Assembly: GCA_012295275.1 (NCBI GenBank)
Contig: CM022665.1
Span: 34,907,022-34,971,021, forward strand
Direction: 5' to 3'
DNA: 64,000 nt
Source: Chrysomallon squamiferum
Lineage: Eukaryota > Mollusca > Gastropoda > Neomphalida > Peltospiridae
Both the position numbers and the translations under genes were made by a program. This document shows positions 41,194 to 54,228 of this stretch, piece by piece. The notes beneath the pieces were generated by a model. That model was not told the origin of the DNA, did no database searches, and was given only the letters and a program-made list of their open reading frames with translations. The stretch's first letter is position 1, and the number at the start of each line of letters is the position of its first letter.

Positions 41194-44100
41194 ATGGCGA
41201 CGGATACATCAAATAACGAGCTTGCTCCACAAGCAGAATTTGTCGTAAGTAAAGCTTTTAAATATAGAGTGATATATCAAAAAACCTAATGGGTGAATGC
41301 ATCTGTCAGATTATTTAAAAATGATTAAACTTACATAATCGTTAGGAATGTCGATAGCAGGGATGGAAAATAACAAAAATGGGGGGAAGGTTTTTCATTT
41401 TTTGTAGTTGTCATTAAAAACAAGTTTCTGCTCGCAAGTTCATGAATTCAGTAACATAGATACTATGAAAAAAGGAATCGCTTTAAAAAAATTAAAATAA
41501 TCTTGAAAGCACAAATATACAGAGAAATACCGAAGACCATGACGGCATGAGGTTCCGAATTTCGGGCTAATTTTATTAAGATTCTTTTGAATAAATTTAT
41601 TGTTACGTATTTTCATAAATAACATAATACTGAAAAATACACAGAATATTATTTATATATAAATCATTAAATGCATTTTAGAATTTTTTTTTTTTTTTTT
41701 TTTTTTTTTTGAAAATACTTTCTTTATTTCAAATAAACTGTGATTTATCTATATGTGAACAAACATATTTTAATGTTTGAATCTTTTTTGTTTTTTTTGT
41801 TTTAGGAAGATGTTGAAGAGTATATGAAACGTGCAGAAAACAGTGAATCAGCAGAAAATGTTTTGCGCAGACTGGATGAACTACACAATAAATATAAGTT
41901 CATGGAATACAACCTTAATACAAAGAAAGCAAGGTGGTTATTTATTTATTTTTTATTTTTATCATTATTATTTTATTTTTATATTTTTTTATTTTCTCAG
42001 ATTCCTGACATTTCATGAATGTTTTATTTATTATTTGAAAGAAGGAAAATCCTTTATTTTTAATGAAATGTTTTTTCTTTTTCTTTTCTTTCTTTTGTAT
42101 GCAGACAACTTCTAAAAACAAATATATGTGCTCCAGCAAAATGAGATATTTGTTGCAGAGCCAGTAACAAGATAATCGTCTTACAATATATTAAGTCATG
42201 TTTAACTGATTTTGGGATTTGTGGATAAATCTTTCATCCAAAGAAACAAAAATGAATAAACTTTAGTTGAAAACAGTTTTTTCTGAAGCATACCTTCATA
42301 AAATTTGCCTAATTAAGGTAAAACAATTGCAGAATTTCTGGTTTTCCCCTCTGTTTAAGAATGTAAAGATATTACATGCCATACACCAGAAGAATGGTTG
42401 TGACACCAGCTTTCCTTATCTGCTAGGTTATTTCATATTAAAATGAAGTGTGTAGCAGTTTTGGTCAGTTTTTGCATTATATGCATTTAATAATTTGCAT
42501 TTAAATAGTGCAGTTTAGTTGCAATGACAGGCTGAGAGCACGATGACTGGCCAAGATAGCTGGCCAGATAGCAATTGAGGCTGATCACATCAGGTACTGC
42601 CAGTTACTATCTGTTCCACTCTAAGACAAAGGTGATCATGTTTGCAAAATTTTAACCAAAAAATGGTGAATTAAACTTGATTTTAGGAATACAAACATAA
42701 CAATCTATAAGAACAATGGTACAATATATTCCATGAATCCAGTTATCATTGGTATTGTTTAAAATCTCAATTTGACAAAGGAAAAAAATAAACTATTCCT
42801 TTATTAAATATCATTTGTGTTTTTGAAATTGGATTATTTTTATTTTAAGTGTTGATTAGCTCCATCAGAAAAACTACCAACAATACTGAGAGAGGTAACT
42901 TTTGTTTGCAGCCAAATTATGTCAAGTTCAAAGCTAAGAAAACTCTTAGGGTCATCTGCAAATCACCTCATGGGTTAAACCTGACCGTCTCAGATTTTTA
43001 TCAGACTTGGTATACTTGTTGACTGGGATCCCACTGCACCAAATCTGAAATGTTAGCCCAATTGGACAAGTGGTGTGGGAGGTAAGGCCTACTGAATTTT
43101 GAGATTTTTGGCAAAAATGGGCGTGACCACCAACCTTTGAACCCTCGTATATCAGGAACTACTAGGCCAATCTTCATAAAATTGGTATTGTTGAAAAGGC
43201 AATATGACAAGGATTCCAAATCTGCCATTATTGTTCACTTTGGTGTAATATGTTTTGTTTAGCCATAACATAAATTTAAAAAATGCATACCTGCATGGAT
43301 GATTGATACAATGCATTACAATGTACATTTTCTACATGCATACACTTAGACCAAAAACTCATCTTTAGAGTTAAAACCCACCTGACATGTCTGAAGGAAT
43401 GCCTGAAGGATATGAAAAGATGCCAACTGGCATGACATATTCTACACAATCAGGCTCAAAGGGTTAACAATCATGTCAGGAACTCCTTGAAATCCCCTGG
43501 TGAAATCCCCATTGAGCACATGGCAATTAGAAGTTTAAGACAAAGAAGTTTCATCATCTGCATTTCTTTGACAATCTGAAGCTTTCAAGTTGGACACGTC
43601 AGATGTTGATATATAAACAATATTTTTATTTCATAAAACCTATTAAGTCATTTTATCACGTCATGTGGGCCTTGCCATTGGTTTTGAACAAGGTTTCAGT
43701 CAACAACAGTACAACCCAGTCTGAAATCAACTTCATCAAGTGATGTACTGCATAATGTATTTGTACACCCAGTCTTCAGCACAGAGTATGAACAAGGTCT
43801 ACCTTCACCTTGATAAACTGTGATTTATACTTGAAAAGTTTGACCTAAATGCCCAAGGCTTGTGGGCCTTTGGCAATGACACGTACTCTGCTGCCATTTT
43901 ATGACCTGCTTAACTTTACTGAAAGGGTTTCAGGATTTGATTTGATATTTAGGAAAGCACTGACTTTGTTCTATTGAATTGAAGGCGCAGGCAATCCTGA
44001 AAATCCTTATTTCTTCCAGGCCTAACTGCAGCTTTTACTCTCCTGAAAATATGTTATATCAACACCATCATACCAGAAGTGTATGGAAAACTGAGGAAGT

Positions 44101-47100
44101 CGAACTCATCTCTCTTTGAAGTGGGATCAAAACACGGGACATCAAGAGTATCTGTTCACATCATGAACAAGAACTTTTAATCAAGTTTTCAACATGGCAG
44201 AAAAAATATTGTGATCACCTTAATTGCCATCCTAAGCAAGCACACACTAGATCTTTAAGAATTGTTAGCATTGGCACTTACAAATGCTTAGTAAATCCAA
44301 AGACACTAGTGCCAGGAGACAAGTTGTGCTGTGACTGTTTGATCAGCCTTCAGAAATCAAAGGTCCAAACCCCTGCAGAGGATGGCTTTAGTATGGGTGG
44401 TATTACTATGGGAGAATTTGATGATAACTTGTCAGACAAGCTGCCTGTTGTTGTTTCCCCAGAAAAGGACTTCGATTTGAATTCTATCCTGCTGAGTTTA
44501 AGTGAAACTCCTTTTAAATTCCATTCACTAGCACGTTCCAGTAAACGAATGAAAGGACAGAAAAAACTAGCATCAGCTACAGTAACATTAAAACGACATC
44601 TTGAAACAGTCTATGATATTCCGCTTCATACTCCTGAAAGTGATCTCAACTCATCAGAAAAATTGGACCTTCATTTATTCAGGAACATGTTGGAGGAGTT
44701 AAAAGAAAAATTCAACAAGTCAGAATCCTAACCAGAGCGTGTGCAAATCTTGACTTTGTCACCCTTTACGATTGAAAGGACAATAAATGAATTTGAAACA
44801 ACGAATTAACTTGTGAAAAAAAGCCGTGCAGTGAAGAAAGAGAAAGGGATTCCATCCCTCTGTGATAAGAAACAAGGGAAAGTTCTGTCAAATGAATTGA
44901 AGGAGGAAATAGTCCAATTTTATGAAAATGACAAGAACAGTAGAATGTGTCAGGGAATGAAGGATACAGTGAGCATTCGAAACAAAGATGGTGAGAAGGT
45001 TAAACATCAGAAACACCTAGTTCTCTCAAATTTGTGTGAACTTTATGCATACATGTAGGCCTACAATCGAGACACATGGTGATTCCTAGCATCCAGCATT
45101 GATCTTTCAGGTTTTAGTTAATCAGATGTTAATGGCAGAAAAGGTGCTATTTTCATGGACATGCATTTTTTAAATCTATATTGTGGCTAAACAAAAAATA
45201 TTACACACAGGAAACTTTTATATGTTATAGTTAACATGTGGGAGATTAAATTTCACTAAAGGTCATCTCACGGTCATGTGATCCACACAGTCAATTTCAA
45301 GGTCATAACAAAGGTCAAAAGGTCAGTGACCCCCAAACTGAATCCTTGTCATATTGCCTTTTCAACAACACCAATTTTATGAAGATTGGCCCAGTAGTTC
45401 CTGAGATATGAGGGTTCAAAGGTTGGTGGTCATGCCCATTTTTGCCAAAAATCTCAAAATTAGGGGAGCCATATCTCCCACACCACTGGTCCGATTGGGC
45501 TAAGATTTCAGATTTGGTGCTGTGGGATCCCAGACGGTTGGGTTTAAATTTTCTTTTTTGGCAGGTTATTTGACATGGAATGACCCCTTATGTTTCTACT
45601 TCAAATATCCATTTTGTTATACATGCATCTTTAATTGCCTTTAATCTCCTGGTTAAAGACAGTTTATTGCCCATAATTAGTTCCTATTCTTGAGTTGACT
45701 CTAATGATTACTGGACTTTCTGTATTAAAGAGGATTATAATTAAACATCAAATGCTTTTAATAGTATTTATATATACATGTATTTTTTTTTTTTTTTTTT
45801 TTGTACCACTAATTGTTTAAAATACATATGAATGAAAAATCATGCAGTAAGATAACACTAAATATTTTAAAAAGCATTGAAAGTAAGGTAGAATTTTTTT
45901 TTTTTTTTTTTTAAAGTTATTTCAGTGAGAGCAAAATTGACAGATTCACCAACTCTTTGAACAAAGAAAAACAAAACACAAATGTTGATGAAATTGATTA
46001 ATTCTAATTCATTTTTGCTGAAACTCTGCTGAGATTTGTTTTATGGTTTTAGAATAAGATGCTTAAAAATGCATTGTTGCTAAAGACTTTTTAAGGTGAA
46101 TGGATTACCTCCAGTAATTTCAATGGCCTTTTCAGTTTTTATCCAATTTGTCTAAAGATTTTTTTTTAGAAATGTATTTGTGTGCTCCTTCATATCTCAA
46201 AACATTTTAATTTATATATTGGGGTATGGTGTCACAAGTGTCTCCTTCTGCCAGAGTGCCTCACATATTAAGAAATATTGGAAATTAATGTGTAATTATT
46301 TTTAACATATGCAGCTCTTTTAATTAATTACAGAGCTACCAAACTTCTAAGTAAGTTTCATGTAGTGCTAATCGATGCATAAGAGTGAAAGTATTGAAAT
46401 TTATAGATTAATAAATCTCATCCGACTTATTTTTTTTGAGACTGACTTTTAAACAAAAAAAGTAAATAAATGTGCATTATAATTTCAAAAGTAGTATTAT
46501 TAATTTCCTGTCAAAATTGTTTTATATTTAAGGTTGAAAAGTCAAATTCCAGATATTGCAACAACACTTGACATTGTTAAACACCTCCAGTCCAAAAAGG
46601 TATGGTGCTTCTTTTTGTTACTTATATTTTAGCTGTATATTATCAAATTTTTATAACTAGTTTTCATTTTTTCTTTTTTGGAAAACAGTAGTGATATGTG
46701 TAATTATATGAAATACTACTTGTTGTTAAAGAATATATTTTCTCTCTCATTCTCTCCTGCTTTTATTCCTTAATATTTGTTTATTATTGCTTTTAACTAG
46801 TCCTTAAAAAAAATGCTTATTTTGCTAAATAATTATAATAAAAAAATTGTATTTAATATATAATTTCTTTTATTTTTGTATTTCCAAATAAGGATTCCAC
46901 AGAACCACTAGAAACTAGGTTTTTACTATCAGATCAGGTTTATGCAAAAGCCAGCATACCACCAACAGATAAAGTGTGTTTGTGGTTAGGTGTAAGTATG
47001 GTTATAATTACTTTTGTATATGAGTTTTTCAATTATTGTACTATATTAAAAAATTCAAAAAGGTATTTATTATTTATTTCTAATGTTGTTGTTTTTTTTG

Positions 47101-48395
47101 TAGGGGTTAACATTTTATATCTACCTTAATTATTTTAATTCTTTCTTTTATTTCTCAACATATGCAAAAATGCCTGCATTTCTCAGATTTTTATAATAAA
47201 TTTCAATTAAAAGTGAAGAGATACTTGTAGACTGCAATTGTCCTTTTTTTTTTTTTTTTATCCCTAAAAGCTGATTTTATAAAACTGGCAGAATCATTGC
47301 TGAGTAATGAAAGTTTCACTTGTATTTATGAGAAAGAAATAGCTGTCTCTGCATATGTTTGATCAGTTTATATTATTCTTAATCTTTATTATTATCAAAG
47401 CATTGTTTTGAGATTAAATAAAATAACCACTTTGAAGTATAAAGATTTCTTGATATATTTGTTTATATTATTTTTTAAGTTTCTGTTTCAGTTTATATTC
47501 TAAATATCCATTCTGAACTCAGACAAATTATAGAATATTCAGAAGTAGTTAATAATATAAATATTACAAAATGTCATAACACCAGTTGTGAGACAGAGTA
47601 ACAAGCTTTTAATTGCACATACCTTAAGGCTGGTTTCTGTCTTTCAGGCAAATGTAATGTTAGAATACAATCTTGATGATGCTCAGGTGTTACTAGAGAA
47701 GAACTTATTGACTGCCAAGAAAACATTGTCACAAGTTGATGATGATCTCAGTTTTCTTCGAGATCAGACAACAACATTAGAAGTCAGTATCCTTGACATG
47801 TTCACTTGTTGGACAAACATTGTTTGCAGTTAATTACAAAATTTTACTTGACAGTTCAGTTAGGTTTAGTTAAATTAATTAATTTATATATTTATTAATA
47901 TATTTCTATTTTCTTTACTTCTGAATAATGTACCAGTCATCTCAGTAAAATTCATTACAATATTAATTGTCACATAAATGAAAAAGACATTTCACTGTTA
48001 ATAAATAAATGTGAAATGTAGTGTATGGCTAATTGTTAGCATTAGGTTTAAAAAAATTTCACTTTGTAGTTGAATATCCTTTCTGTGATCAACTTGGGGG
48101 GTTTTGAAATTAAAGAAAAACAATGTAACAGCTATAGTGATAAAAGTTCAAAACCATTAACTATAAACATATTCTTGGTCATTTTCACATACTTGCTTTA
48201 GAAATATCCTTTGTAAACATGTTTGGATTTTTGTTTATTGATTTAATTTGTATTTATTTTTAATTTTTAAAAATTCTGTGATTATTATCTTGTGTTGCTT
48301 ATTAACATATTTACCTTAGCCACTGCTCAGATATGGCAAGAGTCTATAACTGGGATGTGAAACGGCGGCAAGCAAACCCAAGCTTGAAATCCTAG
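41194..48395 (+). CDS. VBP1: Prefoldin subunit 3 (VHL-binding protein 1), complete
   Basis: VBP1 is an alpha-type subunit of prefoldin, the hexameric cytosolic co-chaperone that passes nascent actin and tubulin to the CCT chaperonin; it was also found as a VHL partner. Exons 41194-41244, 41806-41933, 46533-46599, 46893-46991, 47648-47786 and 48331-48395 give 182 aa (human 197, which has a longer N-terminus). The N-terminal coiled coil carries NKYKFMEYNL and RLKSQIPDI. The central beta hairpins carry ETRFLLSDQVYAKAS and PPTDKVCLWLGANVMLEY. The C-terminal coil ends FLRDQTTTLEVNMARVYNWD and VKRR. Intron 2 is 4.6 kb and holds a transposable element. Intron 5 looks U12-type; the GTATCC donor rather than the GTCAGT four bases upstream is required to keep EVNMARVYNWD. 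Confidence 0.95.
42949..43222 (+). repeat. Left inverted-repeat arm of the VBP1 intron element
   Basis: Matches the reverse complement of 45325-45586. Shared blocks include the one around TGGGATCCCAC, a GTGGTGTGGGAG block, TTTTGGCAAAAATGGGC, and a closing GGCAATATGACAAGGATT. Confidence 0.85.
44110..45057 (+). pseudogene. Transposon-borne Cys-rich gene of unknown function, two in-frame stops, truncated
   Basis: One reading frame runs from about 44110 to the TAG at 45055-45057. It is interrupted only by TAA at 44729-44731 and TAA at 44807-44809. The N-terminal part has Cys/His pairs (ICSHHEQ, YCDHLNCH, GDKLCCDC), suggesting zinc binding. The middle is Ser- and Lys-rich, and the last part has KKSRAVKKEKGIPSL, then a SRMCQGMKDTVSIR segment and LVLSNLCELYAYM. 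It resembles, from memory, a widespread uncharacterised invertebrate family with a CCDP...PGxxLCxxC N-terminus. Those proteins continue well beyond this point, so the copy seems cut short before the right arm. No start codon is certain. Confidence 0.6.
45325..45586 (-). repeat. Right inverted-repeat arm of the VBP1 intron element
   Basis: Inverted copy of 42949-43222. Its tip reads GGGTCATTCCATGTCAAAT on the minus strand. It lacks about 30 bases present near the tip of the left arm. Confidence 0.85.
47787..48330 (+). other. Probable U12-type intron (VBP1 intron 5)
   Basis: The donor GTATCCTTGA matches the minor-spliceosome consensus RTATCCTTT. A branch-like TACCTTAGC (48312-48320) lies about 12 nt before the acceptor CTCAG. 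The frame requires this donor, since only it restores the conserved EVNM sequence across the junction. Confidence 0.75.
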
Positions 48396-48742
48396 CTTTT
48401 TATTTTCACTTCCTCAGTTATTTTGTATCCATTTTCACTCTGTTCTGTCCATAATTATATTGTATGTTAAGTCATGATAACCACACAAAACACTAATAAA
48501 ATGTTCAACATGAATATCTGCTGGTGAATAAATATTACTCAACTCATGAACATCATTGTTTATTGACAAGTTGACTGTATAATAAACTTTAAACAGCATT
48601 TAAGTAACAAACAATATATATTAATTTCATTTCATGCTTTGTAAAGCTATTCTGATCTCTGCAAATAAGGTTATTTTGTATGTCTCCTGCATGCATTTGG
48701 TTTTGCAGAAATACTGTTGCATCTGAACTGTGTTATCAGTTA

Positions 48743-48782
<40 letters not shown>

Positions 48783-49142
48783 ATGTATGTATGTTAACAT
48801 GTATTACAGAACTCTAACTCGGTGCCCAATTTTGTTAACTGCCCTTTTTTTTTCAATCAGATTATTTTCATGAAACTTAGTTAATTTAAATTTTTTCCAG
48901 TGAAGCGAAATGATTTGGCATGCCTTGCAGAACAAACACATTTCTTTGTGGTATATAGAGTTAATCTGTTTTGTGATTATGGTTAACAAATAATGTTTAT
49001 TAATGTTTGAACATTTGACATTTAGAATTTATGTTTGTGTTTGAAAGTTATTACGATGCTTGTTCTATAATAGAATGTTAAGTAATAGGATTTGTTGCTC
49101 TCTCCCTTCCTTCAAGAAGCTGTTTATAAATTGTAAAATAAA
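48396..49142 (+). other. 3' UTR of VBP1 with candidate poly(A) signals
   Basis: AATAAA hexamers at 48495-48500, 48527-48532 and 49137-49142. An (AT)n(GTAT)n tract lies at 48745-48790. Which site is used cannot be told from sequence. Confidence 0.45.
48745..48790. repeat. (AT)n(GTAT)n microsatellite
   Basis: AT dinucleotide run passing into GTAT tetranucleotides, downstream of VBP1. Confidence 0.85.
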
Positions 49143-52100
49143 TATTTCACCAACAATTTATTTTACACATATTAAAATTTATTTTCTATGCTTATGCTAA
49201 ATAAAATGAAAACATTTATGTATTTTACTTGTATCAGTATAAATTTTTTGTTTTAAGCTGCCACTTATATGTAATTAATATTTTGTTTAATGAATGAAAC
49301 ATAATTCTAATTTATCTAAAATGTCACTCAGACTTTTTTATAATAAAAAGTTTATCCTGTGAAATAATTTTAAACCAAACTTAGCCTGGTGGATTAATAA
49401 TAACATTTATACAAAAACAAATGAGTCTTTTTCTGGCATTTTGAATTTGTTTCCTAAATGTTTTGTGTAACCATCATATTGTTCATCATGTAGTCATAAT
49501 TCTATTCTATCTAAAGGATCTTCATAACTGAAAATTTTAATTAATCTTATGCTGAGTAGCCTATTCATTACTATTTAATTTTTAATATAAATATGTTAAA
49601 ATTTTAGTCCTAACTGTGATTCATATAAGATTTTCTAATTAAAATAAGGATAATTTTTGTCATTTTAATTTGGCAGTGTAATAAATTTACAAATAAACTT
49701 GATTGCAGATTTTGTTTTTTGTCTAATGCATAATGTTTATATTTAGTATTGTCATATTTCATGCATTATTTTTACTTGAATTAATTTATTAATATTGTTA
49801 TATTTTGAGTTATATTGCTTGCTTCTTTTTTTTTCAGTAATACATCTAGGGAACCTTGCACAGTATATTTAGCTTTTTAATGTTGAGATGATGTTACTAA
49901 ATGTATCAAACTGTTCTTTCTCTTCTTATGACTGAAGGAATTGTATTACAACTTAACTGTAATCTTTAGTTTCATTGTTTTCAAAATGAAAAATGTACAG
50001 CAAAATGGAAGGGAAATATACTACAGAAATGATTAATGTTTCAATTTTTATTAATTTATATTATTATTGTATTTTTTAATTATTAATCAAAATTTAATAA
50101 GCCGCATTTGACTACAATTTATATAAAACAATGAATGAATGAATATGTGATGACACTTCCACACATTTTATTAATGAATTAAGTATAAATCAAATATTTA
50201 ATATATAATGAAACCTGCTGTCACCATTTCATGAGCTACTCATAAATTAATAAATACATGCACTTTAAATGAAATGACATACAATGTCATTTCATTAATC
50301 AATTAAATGGAAATAGATAAAACAAAGTCCTAATTAATATCATTTACAGATACTGGAATGTTATCATCAAACTAAACAGAGACGATAGTACTTAACAAAC
50401 CAAAAACCAACTAACAGTCTGCTAAAATTTATTTTCAGTATAAAAGGAATAAAGGTATTTTAATGGAATAGTGGTAAATGACACCTTTGTAACAAATTTA
50501 TTCAGTACAAAATAATAAAAATAAAACTTTTATTTGGCAGCATAGTAGTCGGGCAGATTTCTCTCTCAAATGTTAATATCTACATCTTTTGTGTTTAAAA
50601 TTAAACACTTGATATAAGTATATTTGTCATAATCATTGTCATTTGATGATGAAATCTTGCCTTTTCTCCTATGGATCAAGAATGGAAGAGCTTGTTTGAG
50701 GTTCAGAATATTATTTAATTTTGTTCATATTGTTAACGAAAGTTGAATATAATGAAATTTAAACTCTCACTACTCAAATTTGAAAAGTTTTGAGGAAAGA
50801 AATTTGACATGCACCAAGCAATTCTGAACAAAACAGTTTCATAAATTTAATTTTGCAATTTCTTTTATCTTCATGTGATACGCTGTATTATCTATAATAA
50901 TAATAAAAAGTAATAATTTAAAAAAAAAAACCTGAATGAAAGTAGGCTGCTTGGTTTCAGTCATATTTGTAAAGTATTTTTCATTATAAGACGATGCTTT
51001 ATTTTTAGAATGTTTGAAATGAGTTGGAAATTCAATTTGTCCTAGAATTTGTTTGACAAATATATATCGAAATTAATTTTCATAGATGAATCATGAAATA
51101 TATGCAAAAATAATAATTGCTTGAACACTTTTTAAACTGAAACATGCTATTTTATATTCCATGTCTGACCATAAAGAACCCAACTGTTCATCTTGGTGAA
51201 TGGAGCAAATTCAAATTTTATTGAATTTAACCACAAACGGTCGAGGACTTTCATTCGTTGACAAAAGTAACTGAAATTTTGTCTGTAAGACTGCTCTGTA
51301 AAATAGTGAGTCACAGTTGACTCATTGTTCAGATGTTCTTTTTTGTCTTGTATAAAACCGTTTTCATCAGTATTGCTTTTATACCAGTAGGCAGACATAC
51401 AGTGTATATATCATATTGGTCCAAGATCACCAAGTCATTAGATAAATAAATACATCATGTTATATGAATATTCATTTAAAATACTACTTCTAATTAAATG
51501 ACTATACTGAAATGAAGCTAAAAATGCTAGCTTGCTAAACAGTTTTCAGTAAATATTGCCTTTTGGACAACACGTTTGATTTAAAAAACTGTTGTTATTA
51601 TTCAGACCAGTCAGTGGAAAACTCTGGCCTGCCTCATTGAGGAAAATAAGATTATCGGTAGTGCAGCCCACCTGATGTTGAGCTGTGTTCTTGTGTGACC
51701 CTCTTCTGAAAAAAGGTTGCCAGTGCCTGGTTTAGACTACAATAATTACTGTTGTACTTTATTTTCATCTTCAGTATAAGGATCATGAACTCACACACGC
51801 ATGCACACACACACACAAAATCAAAAACAATCCCATCATGTACATGCAGACTCCCAGAATAAGTAATAAGTAAATAAATTAATTTAGAAAATAAAATAGC
51901 TTAGATTAATGATCTAATGTACTGCTTATCTACAGCTACTATTAATAACTACAACATAAATATTACACTGTTCTAAGAACAACTGGTTTGTAAAATTATC
52001 TTTAAAAGTCCAGAATATAAACAAATAAATAATAGAAGTAGTACTGGCAGAAGCAGTTATTTTTAATTTTATCATCAACTCCCACTTGCATTCAACTGTA

Positions 52101-54189
52101 ACTTTTTAGATTAAATCTAACATTTCCATAAATTTACTTAACCATTTGCCATATTGTCTGTCACTTGTTCTTAGTATTATCTCAGTAATTACTAAATTCT
52201 GACAAATTTTAAAACCCAGATTAGTTATCAGATTTCACGTCATTTTGTTTTATAACACTGTATATAAAGTGTACCTTTGGTGAAATAGTCTAAATATATT
52301 CTGCATACTGTCATTATTTTTTATGTATTTGTACTGGCAAGTCATAATTAACAATGAAGTATGGCAACCCAAAACTTTTAAAATATGCAGGCATTTTTCT
52401 GTGGTTACAGATTCTGGTAGACAGCGGACAGATTTACCCTAGGTTTATTTTGGTGTCAGATAGAGTTATCAACACACCGTCTGTGTCCATAATGATGTCC
52501 AGTTTTGAAGGGGTAAAATGCCTTAATGGCATCTATAAGGCGTTTTTTGTTATTTTAGTGTAATTCTTTGTTATGAATGATGACATGTCCCCAGAAACAG
52601 TAAAATAATAATTTTAGAAGTATAATAAATTTTATTTGACCATTTATTCGTTTTACCATAGGTATACATTAAGAAATAAATTGCATAGTAGTATTAAATC
52701 ACTATTAAATATACTATTAAATATTTTAAAAATTAACAGAAATGTATTTTCAGTTATATTACAATATATCTTATTATTATATGTATTTTAAATTATTACT
52801 GTCTGGATTACTATCGAAATTTGAGAAATCTTGACACATTTGTATGCTCTCACTCTTTGTATCTGTATATGTGTAAAAGAATGCTGAAGTTTGTAAAAGT
52901 TTATTAATAAGTTTGTAGTGCAGAAAAACACATGAGCTATGAAAATGCTGTCTAAGTTCTCACCAGATAACTGAAGAAACACTTAATATGATAAGTAATA
53001 ATGTGACAAGAATGTTGCAAAAAAGAAAAAAAAAAAATGGGGGAACATATAGTAGGCATTCATCTGGAGCTAAAAATAACTGAATTAGGTAAGCATATAA
53101 TTTAGAATGTTCGCGTTGTAAAATGTATCAAAATAACACTAATTGTTCAACAACGATGTCAACAGCAACAAATAAGCAAATTAACAAATTAAAAAAAAAA
53201 AAAAATAATAATAATATAATAATAAATAATAAAAATACACAGAATCGGTTGCTTTGTTGTTACACAATATTCATCATAACTCCTTTTGTTTTTAAAATTA
53301 TAATCGCTATTCTAAAACGTTACTTTGTTGATGTTGTTGTTGTTTTTGATTGTTTTTTTTTTTTTGTAGCTGTTAGTTGTTTTTATTTTCAGCATTTTTA
53401 CATTCGTTCTATTTTATAACCATCTTGGTAAACTTTGGTAACATTATTTTATTGTTAGAGATCTTTCCGAGGTGGTGGGAGTTTCCAGTGACAGAATCGA
53501 CAATTCCTCTTCAGACAAAGAACTATTTTGTTCTTCGCCTAACTAAACTCTCTGTGAACTGACCTGTGACACCGACACTCGATAAAATGGGAGAAGTTTC
53601 AGTTTTCACAAACACATGTCAGGTGCGAAATTTATTTCGGAGGCATTAACGTACCAGTTCTTGCTTTTTGTAGATGAACTCTCCCCCCCCATCCAATACT
53701 AATTAAAATTTATGTTTATATATATAATCATAGAATGCGGGGGCATATCTATCTGTATTTATTATTGTTATTTGGTAGAACTCTGGATGAAAAAGTAATA
53801 CATTTTTTAAATTTTCAGTCAGATGATATTTGTTATTTTATTTATTTATTTATTTATTTATTTATTACTTGTAGTAGTAATGTGGTTAGTGATGCAGCGT
53901 TACAAATAAAATTTCGATACATTAAATCTATATTTCAGTGTGTTCTATTATAAGAGATATATCACTATACCAAAACTAATACTGATATTAATACTAACAC
54001 TGATACTACAACTAATAACAGAGTTAACATTACTTATAATCTTAAAAAAAACCCTGCATAATTTATTAATATATCGAGGAATTTATAAGCAGGTCCTTCG
54101 ATTATCTATAATATTTTATACATGTACATTACTTTCGTTGTACGTATTTAAGTTACTATATAACAATTCAGTTTGTATTCCAGTACAAA
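49143..54189. other. Intergenic, no gene seen
   Basis: AT-rich sequence without long open frames or recognisable domains. A less AT-rich patch at about 51590-51750 may be an old repeat. Near 53587 a short ATG frame (MGEVSVFTNTCQ) ends at a possible donor, CAG then GTGCGA; too short to call a gene. Confidence 0.5.

Positions 54190-54226
<37 letters not shown>
54190..54226. repeat. (TTA)n microsatellite
   Basis: About twelve TTA units; the Tyr run of an open frame ending at 54227 comes from it. Confidence 0.9.

Positions 54227-54228
<2 letters not shown>

Larger units (their letters stand above)
42949..45586. mobile_element. DNA transposon with about 250-bp inverted repeats, family not assigned
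   Basis: The left arm (about 42949-43222) and right arm (about 45325-45586) are inverted copies at high identity, except for a roughly 30-base gap near the tip. The tips read GGGTCAT, and the element is flanked by CTTA on both sides (42945-42948 and 45587-45590), a likely 4-bp target duplication. It sits in VBP1 intron 2. Inside is a broken Cys-rich gene on the plus strand (about 44110-45057); the left part of the interior (43230-44100) has no readable gene. I cannot name the superfamily: long inverted repeats with a TTA-rich duplication fit several. Confidence 0.8.

Noticed and set aside
42180-42945. Non-repetitive, slightly less AT-rich stretch in VBP1 intron 2 before the element
   Set aside because: Looked for a SINE or an exon, but no tRNA-like promoter boxes, coding frame or flanking repeat could be supported.
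43001-43228. Minus-strand open frame in the left inverted arm
   Set aside because: It lies wholly inside the non-coding inverted repeat and is not preserved as a reading frame in the other arm.
47783-47788. GTCAGT as VBP1 exon 5 donor
   Set aside because: Using it breaks the frame into the last exon; GTATCC four bases downstream restores the conserved EVNMARVYNWD.
53587-53622. Short exon-like ATG frame MGEVSVFTNTCQ with GTGCGA donor
   Set aside because: Only twelve codons, the donor is weak, and no partner exon or similarity was found.
53940-54227. Open frame ending in a Tyr run
   Set aside because: The tail is the TTA microsatellite and the rest is AT-rich low-complexity sequence.
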